Program-made: the position numbers and the translations under genes | Shown: positions 12,801 to 25,200 of the stretch, in pieces | How positions within the stretch are numbered: the first letter of the stretch is position 1 | How the letters are laid out: the number at the start of each line of letters is the position of its first letter | Notes under the pieces: model-generated | Told to the model about the DNA's origin: nothing | Seen by the model: only the letters and a program-made list of their open reading frames with translations | The model's database searches: none | Source of the DNA: Paracyclopina nana | Taxonomy: Eukaryota; Arthropoda; Copepoda; Cyclopoida; Cyclopettidae | NCBI GenBank assembly: GCA_019096065.1 | Contig: JAGUCH010000001.1 | Location: 11,842,001 to 11,906,000, forward strand | Direction: 5' to 3' | Length of the DNA: 64,000 bases

Positions 12801-15800
12801 GCAAATCCATTAGCAAAACCCCTGGAGCCAAACGTTTTCAAAAGCATCTCTATATGCAAATGTCAATAGCCCTTTGTCACAATTATGGGTTTATGCCACA
12901 GCTGTCCCACTTTTCGTGCCCCCTTCCTAAACCAATCAAGGCCCTTCTGTAAGGTGGCAAGCTGATTGCAAGAAACATAACCCATTTTATGGCCCAATTA
13001 GGTATTTTTCTCCCCTCATCAAGCGAGTTCAATTTCAGAGTAATGTAGTAATTTTGCTTGCAAATGCATATGCATCATATGAATGCCGAAAGAGAGACTT
13101 CAGAGCCTCTGGCTATCATCCTTTCAAGTCGGTTTAAGCCTCCAATCTAGAGGTACGACCACGCGTTGAAATCTCCTTCAGCTCGCAAGTGGCAGCTGAT
13201 GTCAATAACTTGTCTACTTTAAAATTTGTTCCCTTATGATTAGATTAACAGCTACTTTAGGACTCATTAAAGCGGAAAAAGTTTCAATGCTAACTACCAC
13301 AAAAGGACATGTCAGTCGAGAGTCAATCAACCGAAGAAAAACCGCCGCCGCCGCCATCTTGAAATTTCTAAAAAGGAGCCCAGGAATGTCAGCACCTGCC
13401 AAAACAACATCAATAATTGAGCCCCAAAGAATTAATAATATTCACAGGCCTTTTTTGTGTGCAAATTAACGAGTGGCTCGTCAGCGCATAAAATTTCTCC
13501 TTGATGAGCACCTTTTTTGCTGAACAATGTGGCCATATTAATTAACAAGGTCAAGTCCAGCCTACAAAATAATCATTTGTTTTTATATTAATCATTGGAC
13601 GAGCTCAAATAGCACCCTTAAACAAATGACGCAATGAAGAAGAAGGCAGTATTTTTGGACCGGCTTTTCAAAGACTTTTTTCACACTTTGCTTGTTTTCT
13701 TGGCATCTGTCATTGTTTGCTAATGGCTCTACTATGAACAGTTTCTTTTGATCATGGCAGAAAAACATGATTGATTTTTTATGGCCCACTTGTCAGCATT
13801 CAGACTTGTGCTAACCACGAGGACTTACTCAAAAAGCCATTAACCAGAAAGAACCACAGCCCATCTACGGCAAATGAAGAAAAAAAAACTACAACAAAGA
13901 GAATAGGAGCACAAATTAGTTTTTTTCAGCATATGGTTAAAGTGAATCATTGGCTCATTATCTTCCGCGTCTTTGATCGTGACTTGGTTACGGTTGTTAT
14001 CGCTTCTTATTTACTGACATCGCAACCTCGTCAGTAAATAAGAACCGATAACAACCGCAACCAAGCCACGATCAAAGATGCGGAAGATAATGAGCCATTG
14101 AAAAGTTTGTTGTTTGCTTTGGTATAACACAAGTAGTCTCGAATAATTTTCGTCCGAGTTTTTGGTATGCAGGTATTTGCTGAAGAAACAAAAGATCAAT
14201 TTACAAACTGTAAACAAATGGCCAATCGAGATGAAATTCGACTTTCTTGTTGGCAGACTTCAAACATGAGCAAAAAAAGTGACTCCACCGGAGGAAATTT
14301 GAGTCTTGGGATCCTTCTTAATTAATTTGGCTTGGGGCTATTATTGCAAACTGATGCCAAAATTGGCCTATTATACATGCACAATGGGCCATTTTGAGAT
14401 AAAAAGACCCATTAGAGCTCAGTTTACATCCAGCCAAGGACAATTTCATAATTGCAATGGTTTTCACATCATCCAAATAGCCCTCAGTGGTGAAATAGAT
14501 TGCCCAAAATCAACATAGACCGACTCAGAATTCCATTCACAGTGAGGGAAAACGGTGAAGAAAGCTCAGCAACTATTGATCTACGAATGTGGAATGAGAT
14601 AAATAAGCAAAAAAGTGGCCCTAAAGTGGCATTATTTGTCTTTCACTGCCCCCTTCGTTTCCCACAGTGGACACAAGTGGGTTCAGCCCTTTGGGGCCAG
14701 ATGATGGATGATGATCCAGAGCTTCAATCTATCAATCTTGGTTCAAGATGACGATTTCAAAGGCTGCTTCTGCTGCTGGACAATAACAACAATATTTCCT
14801 TAGAGAAACTAATTAGATTCACTATGCTCATGCATAAACACTTAGTAGTCCAAGCTGATGATGATTTCCACCTACACCAACCAGCAACGGGACTCACCCA
14901 ACATTTCTGCCTTTGGGCTATGATTTTCTCCAGGCTTCCATGGCGAGCTGACCTCAAACAGGATTTCTGTCAAAAAATCACGATTTTTTCGAGTAGCCCC
15001 AGACAGACATTGAGTAGGCGTGAAGATCGCCTCAAAGAATGTGGTTATACCTCCACAAATGCAGAGGACTTTTTTTCACGCAAAATGCAAACAAATAATT
15101 ACAGAGTAGCATTGGACCTTCAGAACATTGCGCAATCCTGATCATCATCATCACAAATGAAAAATTCCTTGCTTCAACTATTGGCTTTTGGCTGAGCCGC
15201 CAAACTTGCAGGCACAATGAGGAGCAGACACCGTGGTACACCCTGATTTTTCCACACTGTGTTGCTGGAGGCTCTCAGAAGTATGCAAACTCTATTCAGA
15301 CAAATTTTCAACGCTTTCCAACGCGTTAAATTAATTGCCACTAGCTACTCCTAAGTCTCTCAATGCCGTGGACCGAGGAGGAAAAATATACTGCTGAAGT
15401 TTGCGAGTTTTCCCACAGTGAAATCTGGATCAGATAAAAGTGTTGTTTTCCTGCTGTGGTTTCGAGACGATTGACGCGTCTCCAGCCGTAATCAGTAGCA
15501 ATTGGTCTATCTTGGGTCCCCAAAGGTCATACACTTTTGAAATTGCAGAGGGAAAAGGTAAGGTTTCCCATTAGGGATAACGCCTTCAGAAAAACATCCA
15601 AGCTTTATCGTAAGCCCTAATTGAAAATTGGATTTTCATGACCTTCATCAAAGATGATATGAATGGGACCTAGATGCCAATCAGCAGGATTCGAGGCTCC
15701 ACCCTGTAAATTTCTCACATATTATTCACTTTTGGGAAAATATCAAACTATGATTTGGACCCTTTCATGGCCACGAGTAAAATATAGTATAACAGTTGTT

Positions 15801-18800
15801 TTCCCCCTCCTCTCTTTATAATCTACTTGTTCACTACGTAGTATTAAGAAAAATAAGCAATTACCCTACAGGGTGACTCATCAGCTTTTCGTAATTACGT
15901 TTTTATTACTTATGGAATGCATTTCATGAATTATCGGCTGCTTTGTTTTGACAATCAATTTATCAAAACTGTTGACAGTTGAGCCATTTGCTGTCAACAA
16001 CTGGACACACAAAAAATGTCCAAGGTTTCCCTATGATCCACCCTGTAGGTACTTTTAGTTCACACGAGGACACTTAGTATGTGGCTCAACTCCTGCGAGT
16101 AATTTCATTCCTACGTACGTAGGATTTTTACTGAAAATGAAACTTTTTTCGAGGAGGCTTATTTGGGAAGTTTCAGCTAACTTGGTGGGTGGCTTTGGAA
16201 TTTTGCAGTAGAGTGCATCAGCGCACACACTCGGATACTTGAGCCCCAAAAGGCCTCACATCTCTTGCCTTTTCAGAGTTGCATGCCAACAGTGCTTGTT
16301 ACAAAAATGTACCATGTAAGCTTCAGAAGACAAGAAAGAGGTTCATGCACACAAGTGAAATTCAGGCAAAAATGCAGTGAATAGGCGCACTTGCAGGGCT
16401 CAAAAATTGCTTATTTAGAGGTAGAATAATGCAGGTTTGCCTGCCAAATAATGGCTGATTGTCAGTTTTGAAGTGCAACAGGGAAAAATCCACCCCAGGG
16501 TGTTTCTCAGCAGCGGTTGTGAAAGTTGATAGTTTGGTGACCTCCTCGTGGCTGAGAAGATGATCCAAAAGAGCGCTCAATAAATAAAGATGGAAAACTG
16601 TGTGTCCTTTAAAGGACGCAACCTCAATTTTTGTGATGATCACCTCCAATTTATGAGCATCACCTACCAAGAGAACAAGCACATTAAGATCACCAGCTGA
16701 ATATTAATTGCTGGTCGATGATAAAATCAGACCAATTTTTCAAAGGCGTCTCTCTCTCTCTCTCTTATCAAAGGCTCTAGTTATAGGTGATCCGAAAACT
16801 CAAATATCTATGACTGATTGATTGCTTCCAGCAGCAGCAGCAGCAATAGGATCAGGAAGTGGGAATAGAAATGCGATGTGGGATTAGTGACATTGCTCGA
16901 AAAATTGGAAAAAGATGAGAGTGAAAGTGACAAAATATGTGCTTGAAAAAAAGTGAATTTACGCTTGGGCGAGTGATTGGCGCTAAAAAGTCACCGTTAG
17001 GTGTGCTCATAATTCTGGCTCTATTTGATGAATTGTGGCCACTTTGCATGACACTTTTTTCCATGGGCCACATTCCAGGAATCCATATGAATGTGAGTGG
17101 GTTGCTGTTTGCTCTTTAGTACCCAACATGCATATATGACTTGGCACACATGTCAAGATACTACTCGAGGAAAACATTTGGACAAACAAGTTCCCCCCTC
17201 TTGAGCACAGCTTAAACTTTTGATGACAATCAAGCAACATGTGTCTCTGTTTTAATGGAAAACCTGATTCCCTTTGTTGTATTGTCTCACTGAAGTTTCT
17301 CTGCTGAGCTAAGATTGGCACTGCTACCGAATCTAGCTGGACTCCGATTCTTGAAGCGCTACCAGAAGACAAAGCAATTGCACAAGTCTATCTCTGCGTA
17401 TTTCGATTTTGACTCAAAGGAAGATGAATCATGAGAGCTGCAGGCAATTATTTTTTTTGGGAATCCAAGCCCTCAAATGGACAAATTTTCATCAAGAATT
17501 GCATTTCTTAGTTCACTTCAAATCAGGCCATGAAGCCATTTCAATTTTATGATGGTGATGACTTGGCAGAACTAACTTTTTAGTGGCCATAACTTAAATA
17601 ATAATCAGCAGAAAGGTAAACAAATATCTTTGTTAAGAGCGAGTATGGTATAATGACCGAATTGCATGATTTTATCAATTCAAGAAATGGACACAAGTAC
17701 ATTAAAGCAATGATGCCAGATAAACGACTCCATAGTGAGACTGATGTATGCTTTTTCTATTTCATCAATGGCACTCACATAAGTCAGCAGGCTAGCTGGC
17801 ATTTTTGCAAAACGTATGCAAGAAATTTCCCTTCTCAAAAAATGCACTCATACAATGGCAAACAAAGGCTCATAGCTGGAAAGAAATCTGGCCCAACAAA
17901 CTAAAGCTCACTCTCAGACAAGCTAAGCAAAGGATTGATTGAAGCAAAGCAGGCGCGCATGACGAGCAAATTGGAAATATTGGCCTTAAGTCAACTAGCA
18001 AGGCCTTCACCAGCAAAGCAATATTTGAGAAAACTTTAAAAGTGGCATGTGCTTTTCTTTCCAATGACCTTTAGTGCCAAACCTACTTCCCATGAATGAG
18101 CCAGACTTGTTAGCTCAACTGAAAAGGTAACGTTTTCGCTTGGACATTGTATGCAGTAAGTCAACATGCATTTTTGTCTGTGTAGTCACGGTCAGAGGGC
18201 CCCGCATAAAAGAGAAACATTTTTTTCTACTCCAAGACGTTTGCAGTCAAGCCGTAGGAATGTGTGCCAAGAAATGAAAAAACAGGAAGTAACGAAAATG
18301 AGACATGAAAGAGAAAAATCACGATTCCAATTTGATAAAAGCACAGTGCTGCACATAATGTTATTTGAACCATGAGCAGGTACAAACTTGTTGATAACAA
18401 AATTTTGTCTGGTTTCTTATCGCAACAAATTAGGGCCAGCAGCTCATTTGCAGAGAGTCACGTTTGTTTTCGCCAGAAGCTTGAGGGTGATTTTTTTTTA
18501 AGTCAGAAATTTTGGCATAACACCGGTTGTCAATGTTTCATTTGGGCAAAAAAAGATAACTTAGGGAACTTATCAATATTATTTTTAAAAGTTCTAATGA
18601 TTTCAGCTTCATTTGCAGCATTGAGAAGTCACTTTTAATATGGCTAGTGACTAGTTATAGCCTTCGCATAGCAATAAAAAAACAATGTGCATCTATGTGT
18701 GAATGCCAAACTGCATTTCATAAATTAAAAGAGTGAATATCGTATGATGCTTCGTTATTCTCTTGTTGTTTATGATGATCATCGGTTTCAGCAAGGCTGT

Positions 18801-21744
18801 TTTGCACCTCCAGGTTAGACTGCTCAATTTTTACGACACATAATTACATCTTTTGGGCACATTAGAGCCAGAAGCCTCCAATCCACTTTCTATTAGACAG
18901 AACACAGAAGCGTGTTCTCATAATCATTGAAAAGCGAAGCAAAGATCACTGAAGTTCATCTAAGCAAGGTTGCAATTTTCCTATTTCCGTAGATAATATC
19001 TAACGACTCTGGTTTTTTAAAATAAAAAATCTCGTTGTTACTTAAGGATTATGGGCAATAAATAGCCTTCGATAACTCTGATCCATTTGTTTATGTTACA
19101 GCTTCAGCGCTAAATTCTAAACTGGATTTGAGGGAAAATCTGCCATGACAGAGATCCTCCATAATAAATTTTTTCATGCCCATTTAGCCCAGAGTGCAAC
19201 CCAAAAGCCATAAAAGCAGACCCATCCATTACCAGTGATTGGAAATTAATAGCCACAACAGCCTTGACATCCGAAATTCTTTGATTGCTAATTGATTGGC
19301 ATTGATGTGTAACCCACACTTCCCAGCATACCGGATCTCTGCTTTTAAAGTGGCAACAGAACACTTCACGCTTTTCACAGTTGCGTTGCTATAACAACTT
19401 AAAGTTGTGCACTCACTCTTAAAAGATTACAATGTTATGACAGAGCCATAAATAAAGCAGATTATCAAATATCCACCATAAAATTGCGGCTTTTGTGCCC
19501 TTTTAGCGCTTGAATCCCACCAGCCAATCAGATTTCAAACAATTCGTCAGCTGACTTTCCCGCCCAATTCGAAAATCAAAATGCGTTGCCTACCTTTTGT
19601 TCTGATGAGGCCGTGACTCTGTCAGTTCCTGCAATAAAAGGGAAGAGGTTAGGGCGAAATTTGCTTCATAAAAAGCTGCTATGGCAGCGGCAGCTTTTCG
19701 TGGGAATGAGTTAGTAACGCACAATTGAAGCGGAAATGCCAACACCATTATCAACTGTTTTTGAGCAACACTACTCAACACTGCTGCACGGTGGGAAAAA
19801 GTCCACATTAATTACACTGAAAATTCTTCAAAATAGCCAACTTTGACAAATTAAGCCTTCTTTTTATGCTCAGAAAAAGTCAAAAAAAATCATGCTTTCT
19901 GTGACAGCTCTAGCCTAGGGATGATTTGACGTAAAAAATAAAGTACCACTACAACAAAATGAGAACAATGGACACGACACATCTAAGGAAAAAAATCCAG
20001 AAACACCCACTCTCTCAAAAGCCCCCAAAATTATCTGGAATAAGGCGATCCGGTTGTCATACACAGATGGACCATAAGAACCTTTTAGTTAAAAGTGGAT
20101 GAAGTCTTGTAGGTTTTTCAAGAATCTTCTGATCCTTTTGAGGAATGTTTGAAATGATTTAGCCCCATTGTGTGTGGACAACAATAGAATCTATTGAGTG
20201 GGGACAATTTGAGAAAATGAGAGGCTATTTATTCCAAGAGTTGCCTGTTTTTACCCGAGAGGATTAGTCAGTTGTTGCTAGCTAATGATTACCCTAATCT
20301 GCAGGAACGTTTCATCTTACAGTTACGTAAAATTATCAAAGCTGAGCTCCCCCCAAAAACTTGTTGGAAGTAACATGTAGCAATCCGTTATTTAGCATAA
20401 AAAGTGGTTTTTAGGCTGGCAACTCTGGATATGGCAGAATATCAGATAGAGTGTTGCAATAATCACATGGTTTGTTAATGACCCAAAAAAGTGGTCTGCA
20501 TGTGTTTCAGCTGCTGCTGCTGCCCACAAGTTGAACTTTACACAAACTACCTACAAGATACCACCACGCTCAAGTTTATGCCACCGAAGGAACAAATGAC
20601 CTCAATAAAACCCTTAGCACTAAGATTGGCATTTCAGGTTTTTCCTAGCAATTGATCCAAAGCCCGCTCGAGAATATTAGCTAGAAGCTTTAAGAGGAAA
20701 ACTTATACGATATTTAATGATTCAAATATTTCGAAAATATCGAAAAGTGAATTTTCTTTAACCTAGTAAAACTGAGCGCTAACGATTACGAATATTCAAC
20801 AACAGGTAAGTCCATAGAGATGGAGTGCCAATTTTAGAACCTCAAGTCAGCTGGCCCCAGTGTGCATTCCATGGAATTCCTTGGGCCAGCTCAGAGCCGC
20901 TGTTGTGGCTCAAAGCTTGAACGGTGACCTTGATCAACAGTTGTTCACCCGAATGGCTTCACGCAAATATATAGGTAGTTCCTCTGATTTTTGCTATTTC
21001 TATCAAAGAAGATGAGAGGTCAATCTCCTATGAATTTTGATTTTCCTTGCCTAGACATACAAAGTTGATGCCACGGGAGACAACGTATAATTTAGGATCA
21101 GCTTCACTGGGGGCAACACATTTCAAAAAATAAAAAATAACCTGCCATTCTCATAGAGAACAGTTTAGAAGACTCCGATCTCAAAAAGGTCATTAAAGAC
21201 GCAGCTGTCAAAGAAAATCTTAAATCAGAGCAAACAAAGTCGAATCGCGATTGACGAAATAAGGTGACAAATCGAGAAGGAATTTTCCTCCGGATTTTTT
21301 GGCTGAAAATAATCAGAATTTGAGGAGCTCACGTTCGGGCTTTGTTTTTGCTAGAATCAGCCCAGGAGAATGCAAAAATGATGGGGGTTAGAAGAGGAGC
21401 AAGCAGCAGGCGTAATTTGGTGACCATGACCTCCAAAAGGTAGTAGTACACATACTATTATACATACCATTGAAGAAGGTTGACTCGTGAACGTGACCGT
21501 CACGGTGTATGTGTATCTGGTCGGTGTTGGTGATCAAGTAGAAGCGGCTGTGGCTGGCCTCCACGATGGCCTTTAAACACTTGACCGTCTCAAAGACGAT
21601 AGCCCACGCATGCTCCTCGGTGATTGGCGTGCTGAAACTCGACGTGATCTTGTCCAAGCTGAGGCAAGATTCCTGGTTCAAAAAGTACGGCGTCCAACTC
21701 GTGTCATCCCACAAGTGCGGCCTCAATGACCTCACTGAGGCCAT
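3812..21744 (-). CDS. spire: Spire-type actin nucleator, paralog A (long-intron copy)
   Basis: Ten exons on the minus strand (21468-21744, 19594-19628, 11514-11631, 8687-8994, 8385-8627, 7542-7674, 5555-5729, 4856-5465, 4167-4516, 3812-4109) give about 848 residues, with phases closing at every junction. Exons 1-4 encode the KIND domain, which in Spire proteins binds formins of the Fmn/Cappuccino type. Exons 5-6 hold WH2 actin-binding motifs ([21 protein letters not shown], split here as [10 protein letters not shown] and [42 protein letters not shown]). A Ser/Pro-rich linker follows. Exon 9 carries the Spir box ([18 protein letters not shown]), and the modified FYVE zinc finger has CFHC, CQLC, CSKC and, in exon 10, CLDC. 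Spire nucleates actin and acts with Myosin V on vesicles. The donor after exon 8 (about 4856, GTACTA) is weak and could lie slightly further on. Introns 1, 2 and 3 are 1.8, 8.0 and 2.5 kb. Confidence 0.9.
5730..7541 (-). other. Spire-A intron 6 (1.8 kb)
   Basis: Non-coding interval between the WH2 exon (7542-7674) and the linker exon (5555-5729). It is AT-rich, with no credible exon, repeat family or RNA gene seen. The long minus-strand reading frame at 7312-7857 only partly overlaps the true exon. Confidence 0.75.
8995..11513 (-). other. Spire-A intron 3 (2.5 kb)
   Basis: Interval between the two halves of the KIND-coding region. I see no further exon, no tRNA and no recognisable transposon. 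Short ORFs here have no family resemblance. Confidence 0.7.
13951..14097. mobile_element. Palindromic MITE-like element, family 3
   Basis: Arms of about 70 bases are nearly perfect reverse complements: TGGCTCATTATCTTCCGCGT on the left, with its mirror ending ...GATAATGAGCCA on the right. The inner strings GGTTGTTATCG and CTTATTTACTGAC also pair. The central loop is only a few bases. No ORF and no clear target-site duplication. It sits inside spire-A intron 2. Confidence 0.8.
16749..16765. repeat. (TC)n microsatellite
   Basis: A run of about eight TC units within spire-A intron 2. Confidence 0.8.
19629..21467 (-). other. Spire-A intron 1 (1.8 kb)
   Basis: Non-coding interval between the first KIND exon and the 35-base second exon. 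Nothing else is seen apart from a short CTG run near 20509-20522. Confidence 0.7.
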
Positions 21745-21796
21745 CTCCGGTCGTTTTTGTCACATTCAACCTTGAGCACGGTTGCACTCAAACTCG

Positions 21797-22070
21797 TTGC
21801 TGCTGCTGCTGCTGTTGACCTTGCAACACTAACCACGTGCGTTTGTTGACAGTCGGGTTTTTTTTCTCGCGAAATGGCAGCGAGTCAAAAACAAAACCCA
21901 CAGAGTCTCACAATTGCCTTTTTGAGGCCGAACGCGACACAAAACTGAGATCTGTCAAATACTGAGCGAACAAGCGTGAAGCGCTGGCTGCTTTTCGCGC
22001 GCTCAGGCGATCGGGCACGCGTGCGGGCGCGCGCAGGCTCAAGTGGTGCGCGGGAGAGTTCAAATTGCAC
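21797..22070 (-). promoter_or_regulatory. Probable spire-A promoter and 5' leader, CG-rich
   Basis: Directly upstream of the spire-A start (ATG at 21744) lie a five-unit CAG/CTG run (21797-21813) and, at about 21987-22060, a stretch unusually rich in CG dinucleotides (GCGCGCTCAGGCG, GCACGCGTGCGGGCGCGCGC). The surroundings are AT-rich, so the contrast is striking. Location between the spire-B 3' end and spire-A suggests a promoter. No core element was identified. Confidence 0.45.
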
Positions 22071-22159
22071 ACTAAGCGATGGACTCGATTCTGATCTGAT
22101 TTCGCAAAGGATTAACTTCCTCTGCTCGCCGAATCGAGTTATTTAGGGCCCAATTTCCG

Positions 22160-22165
22160 TTTATT
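22160..22165 (-). terminator. Polyadenylation signal of spire-B
   Basis: TTTATT on the plus strand (AATAAA on the minus strand), 94 bases beyond the spire-B stop codon. It places the end of spire-B about 400 bases before the spire-A start codon. Confidence 0.6.
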
Positions 22166-22258
22166 CAGAACATGACCCTGGAGAAAAGAAGAATTTTTCT
22201 AGAGGGAAAATGGTTTTTTTCGGTCACAGCCAAGTCATTGTTTGGTATTGGTAATATC

Positions 22259-25200
22259 TTAAGCATTTGTGGACAGTAACTGCTGCTGAAAGATAGATTT
22301 GGCCATTTGCAATCGTTTCGCCGTGCTCTGAGCTCTCACAACTTGCAACACCATTTCTTTGCAATCCATGCAAATCTGTCGCTGTGGTCCTGTCTGGTCC
22401 TGCTGATTGGCGGGCGCACTTGTCCTTTGGCTGATCCTCGAGGCCGAAAAACGCTGAAACATGCTAGTCTTGGCCGCCTGAGGCTTCCTTTCCTCGTCGT
22501 ACTCATCATCAACCTCAGTTCTGTCAATAAAGGTTAGAGAGGAGCTCATGGGCTGATTGATTGCCAGGTTTGACTGTTCAAAGATCATAGAAGCCGTTTT
22601 TCTTCTGCTTGTTGCTGGAGATGTGGGAGCTGAGCCAGCAGAAATTGTAGCTCTTCTGGTGGCTTCATTAAAAGGGGTGAGATGATTAGCTCTGGCTTCT
22701 TGATTGGGGTCAACATTTGGACTCAAACTGATGACTGGGGTAGCTGAGAAATGTTCCAACGGAATCCTCATCTGGAATTCAATTGCACGCTGTTAAGTTA
22801 ATATTGCTCATGTTGATTTTTAAATCGCTCGCAGCATAGACAACAATGATACGTTGGCTAAGCATAATTTTTTTTGTGGTAAACAGTGGAGTGAATTTAT
22901 ACCTTGGTGCTACATCTTGTGCACACTTGTCTCGAGCAAAGTTCACATTTGCAGCCTCGATTGAAAAATCCAAAACGAGTTTTCATACAGAGGAAGCACA
23001 CTTTGCCTTTTTCCACGTCATCCTTCAGCGATCCATCTAGAGGAAGTCCTTCCAGTTCAGCTTTGGTAAGCACAGATCGGATGTGCACAACCTCATCTAA
23101 AGTCAAGTCCAACGTTTGCAGAGCCGTTGCCCAATGTTCCTAGAAAAGGGGACAGAAGCAGGTTGAAAATGCACAATTAAGAGAATCATGGACTTTTTTC
23201 TGTAGTCAATGAATCATTAGAAGAGCATGTGTCATAGCTTATCTTAAATAGAAATCTTTGATTCATTTTTCAATGAGCATGCGAACAAGCTATTAAAATC
23301 ACACAAGGAGCAACTTTCCCTCTTAACAACACCCCCCCACACCGCGTGGTGATGCCCAAAAAAAGAAAGATCAAAGCAAAACTATGATGTATTTTATCCA
23401 TCTCCATCACTCCCAAAAAAGGGCAAGACTATTGACACCTTGTAGGACCTGGTTGATTGTGATTCTAGTCTTGGAGGAACAAGTTTTAACCAGGGCAAGA
23501 CAAACTCAATGAATTCGCCCTCTATCTCAGCCAACTGGTTAAGCTCGCGAGAGCTAACCAAAGATTCCTCCTCAATTGTTGGCATCACTTTGCTATGGTG
23601 CTTCCCAGTTCCTCTTTTCAGTCTCACCTTGAATTTGTTCTACAATTGTTGAACTGGTCATGTCAAAAATCAGCAAGGTGGCGTCAGTCTATCTTTCTCA
23701 ATGAGAATTGTTGTAGGTGCTAAGGTATTTTTATGTGCGCGTGCTGTAAAGTCATATAAATAGTAATTAGTTTTCTCACCGATTGCAAAAACTCGGCATG
23801 CAATCTTGCTTGCATTTGTGCCATACTAGCAGAAGACAAAGCTGGCACATCTGGACTTTCACACCTGGGCGTGGAGCCTGGCTCAGAGGTGGGTGTGGCT
23901 GATCCTGAGCTTGCAGTGGACACTTTGGAAACTTGAGTGCTGAAAACCAAGTCTGGAGGCTTCCGAGGTTTCTGGCATGAGAGATCTCCTTGTGGCACTT
24001 TTTTGGGCGTCTCACAAACGGTCAAGGAGTGGCGACGTTGATGCCCCGCCCCCCTGTCAGCTGACGCAGCGGCACACGAGTCATCAGCTTCTTTGTTGTT
24101 GTTCAAATTCCAGCTTGAGTCTGTGGCGGAAAATACGGAATCCAAAGATCCTTTTTTGGAGTATAGGTCATCTTCACTTTCATCATCGCTGAAATTCAGT
24201 AGGTCATCCAGCAAACTTGGATCTAATGTGACCTTTTTCCTTGGACCTTTCAAGTCTTCATCAAGATCTTCATCAGCATCATCGTCTATAATTTTTGTGC
24301 GCGAACTCTCCATCGAGGAAGTTGAGTTCAACCGGTTCACTAAAGACATATGCGCAACAATGAGTAATTTCAGTTAATTATTTGATGAGTTATTATTGAG
24401 CTTACTGAGCGTTCTGCGTGGAGGTCCACCTGTTTTCCTCAATGAAGTTCTCGGATTTGTGTTCCTGATAGACTCCATTAATAATTCAATGGGTGTGGAT
24501 TCTTTCCTCGCGGGCTGTAATTGCCTCTCAAATGCCTGAAAAGTACAGCATTTAATTTCTAGGAAATCCCAACAGGTGCGCAAGATATCTACGATAAAAA
24601 CAAAGCACCACTAAAGAATTATAGCTTACGGGTTTTAAAGGGGGTCGTGATTTGATGAAATGTAAAATGATGTCATGAGCGTCCTTTTTTATTCTTGGTG
24701 GCAACTCTCCATCAATCATGACCTTATTCAAAGAGTACTTTCTGGCCTTTATGTCCTCCATCAGGATCTCATACGGAGTTAGCTCATATTCTACAGGAGT
24801 TTTTGTGTAGTCGACTTTTTTGAGTTTGACTCCATTCCGCAGGTCTTTGAGAATTTGCCTCCATAGCCTTGCCCAATCCTGGATGTCCAACTCCTTAAGC
24901 TCATCACTAGTATCCGTTTCATGTTGCTTCACTTTTTCCATGAAATTAGACAATTCGAGTGATTCTGAGACCAAAGCTCGACAAACTGCCCGAAAATGCA
25001 AGGGAGCTTCAGATTCCAATGCGAGATGACAGGCACAAATCTGGATAGTTTGCTTGGCCAATCCGGATTTGGTTATGTGCTCAGCATCCTCATCAATGCC
25101 TTCATCTTCATCTCGTGAATGCTCTACAATAAAAGTAGTGAGTTTGTCATGGAACTTCTTTAAACCGATTAGTGCTTGCTCTTCAAACTTTTGTCGCATA

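Larger units (their letters stand above)
11632..19593 (-). other. Spire-A intron 2 (8.0 kb)
   Basis: The largest intron in the window. It holds one palindromic element (13951-14097), a (TC)n run near 16749-16765 and a short CAG run near 16831. A (CG)n run near 11687 lies within the first 100 bases of the intron's 3' end on this strand. No nested gene is supported: ORFs are at most about 120 codons, overlap on both strands and match nothing known. Length alone makes it a plausible place for enhancers or an internal promoter, which is inference. Confidence 0.7.

Noticed and set aside
17653-17904. ORF of 83 codons inside spire-A intron 2, considered as a nested gene
   Set aside because: No family resemblance, no splice or poly(A) context, AT-driven composition.
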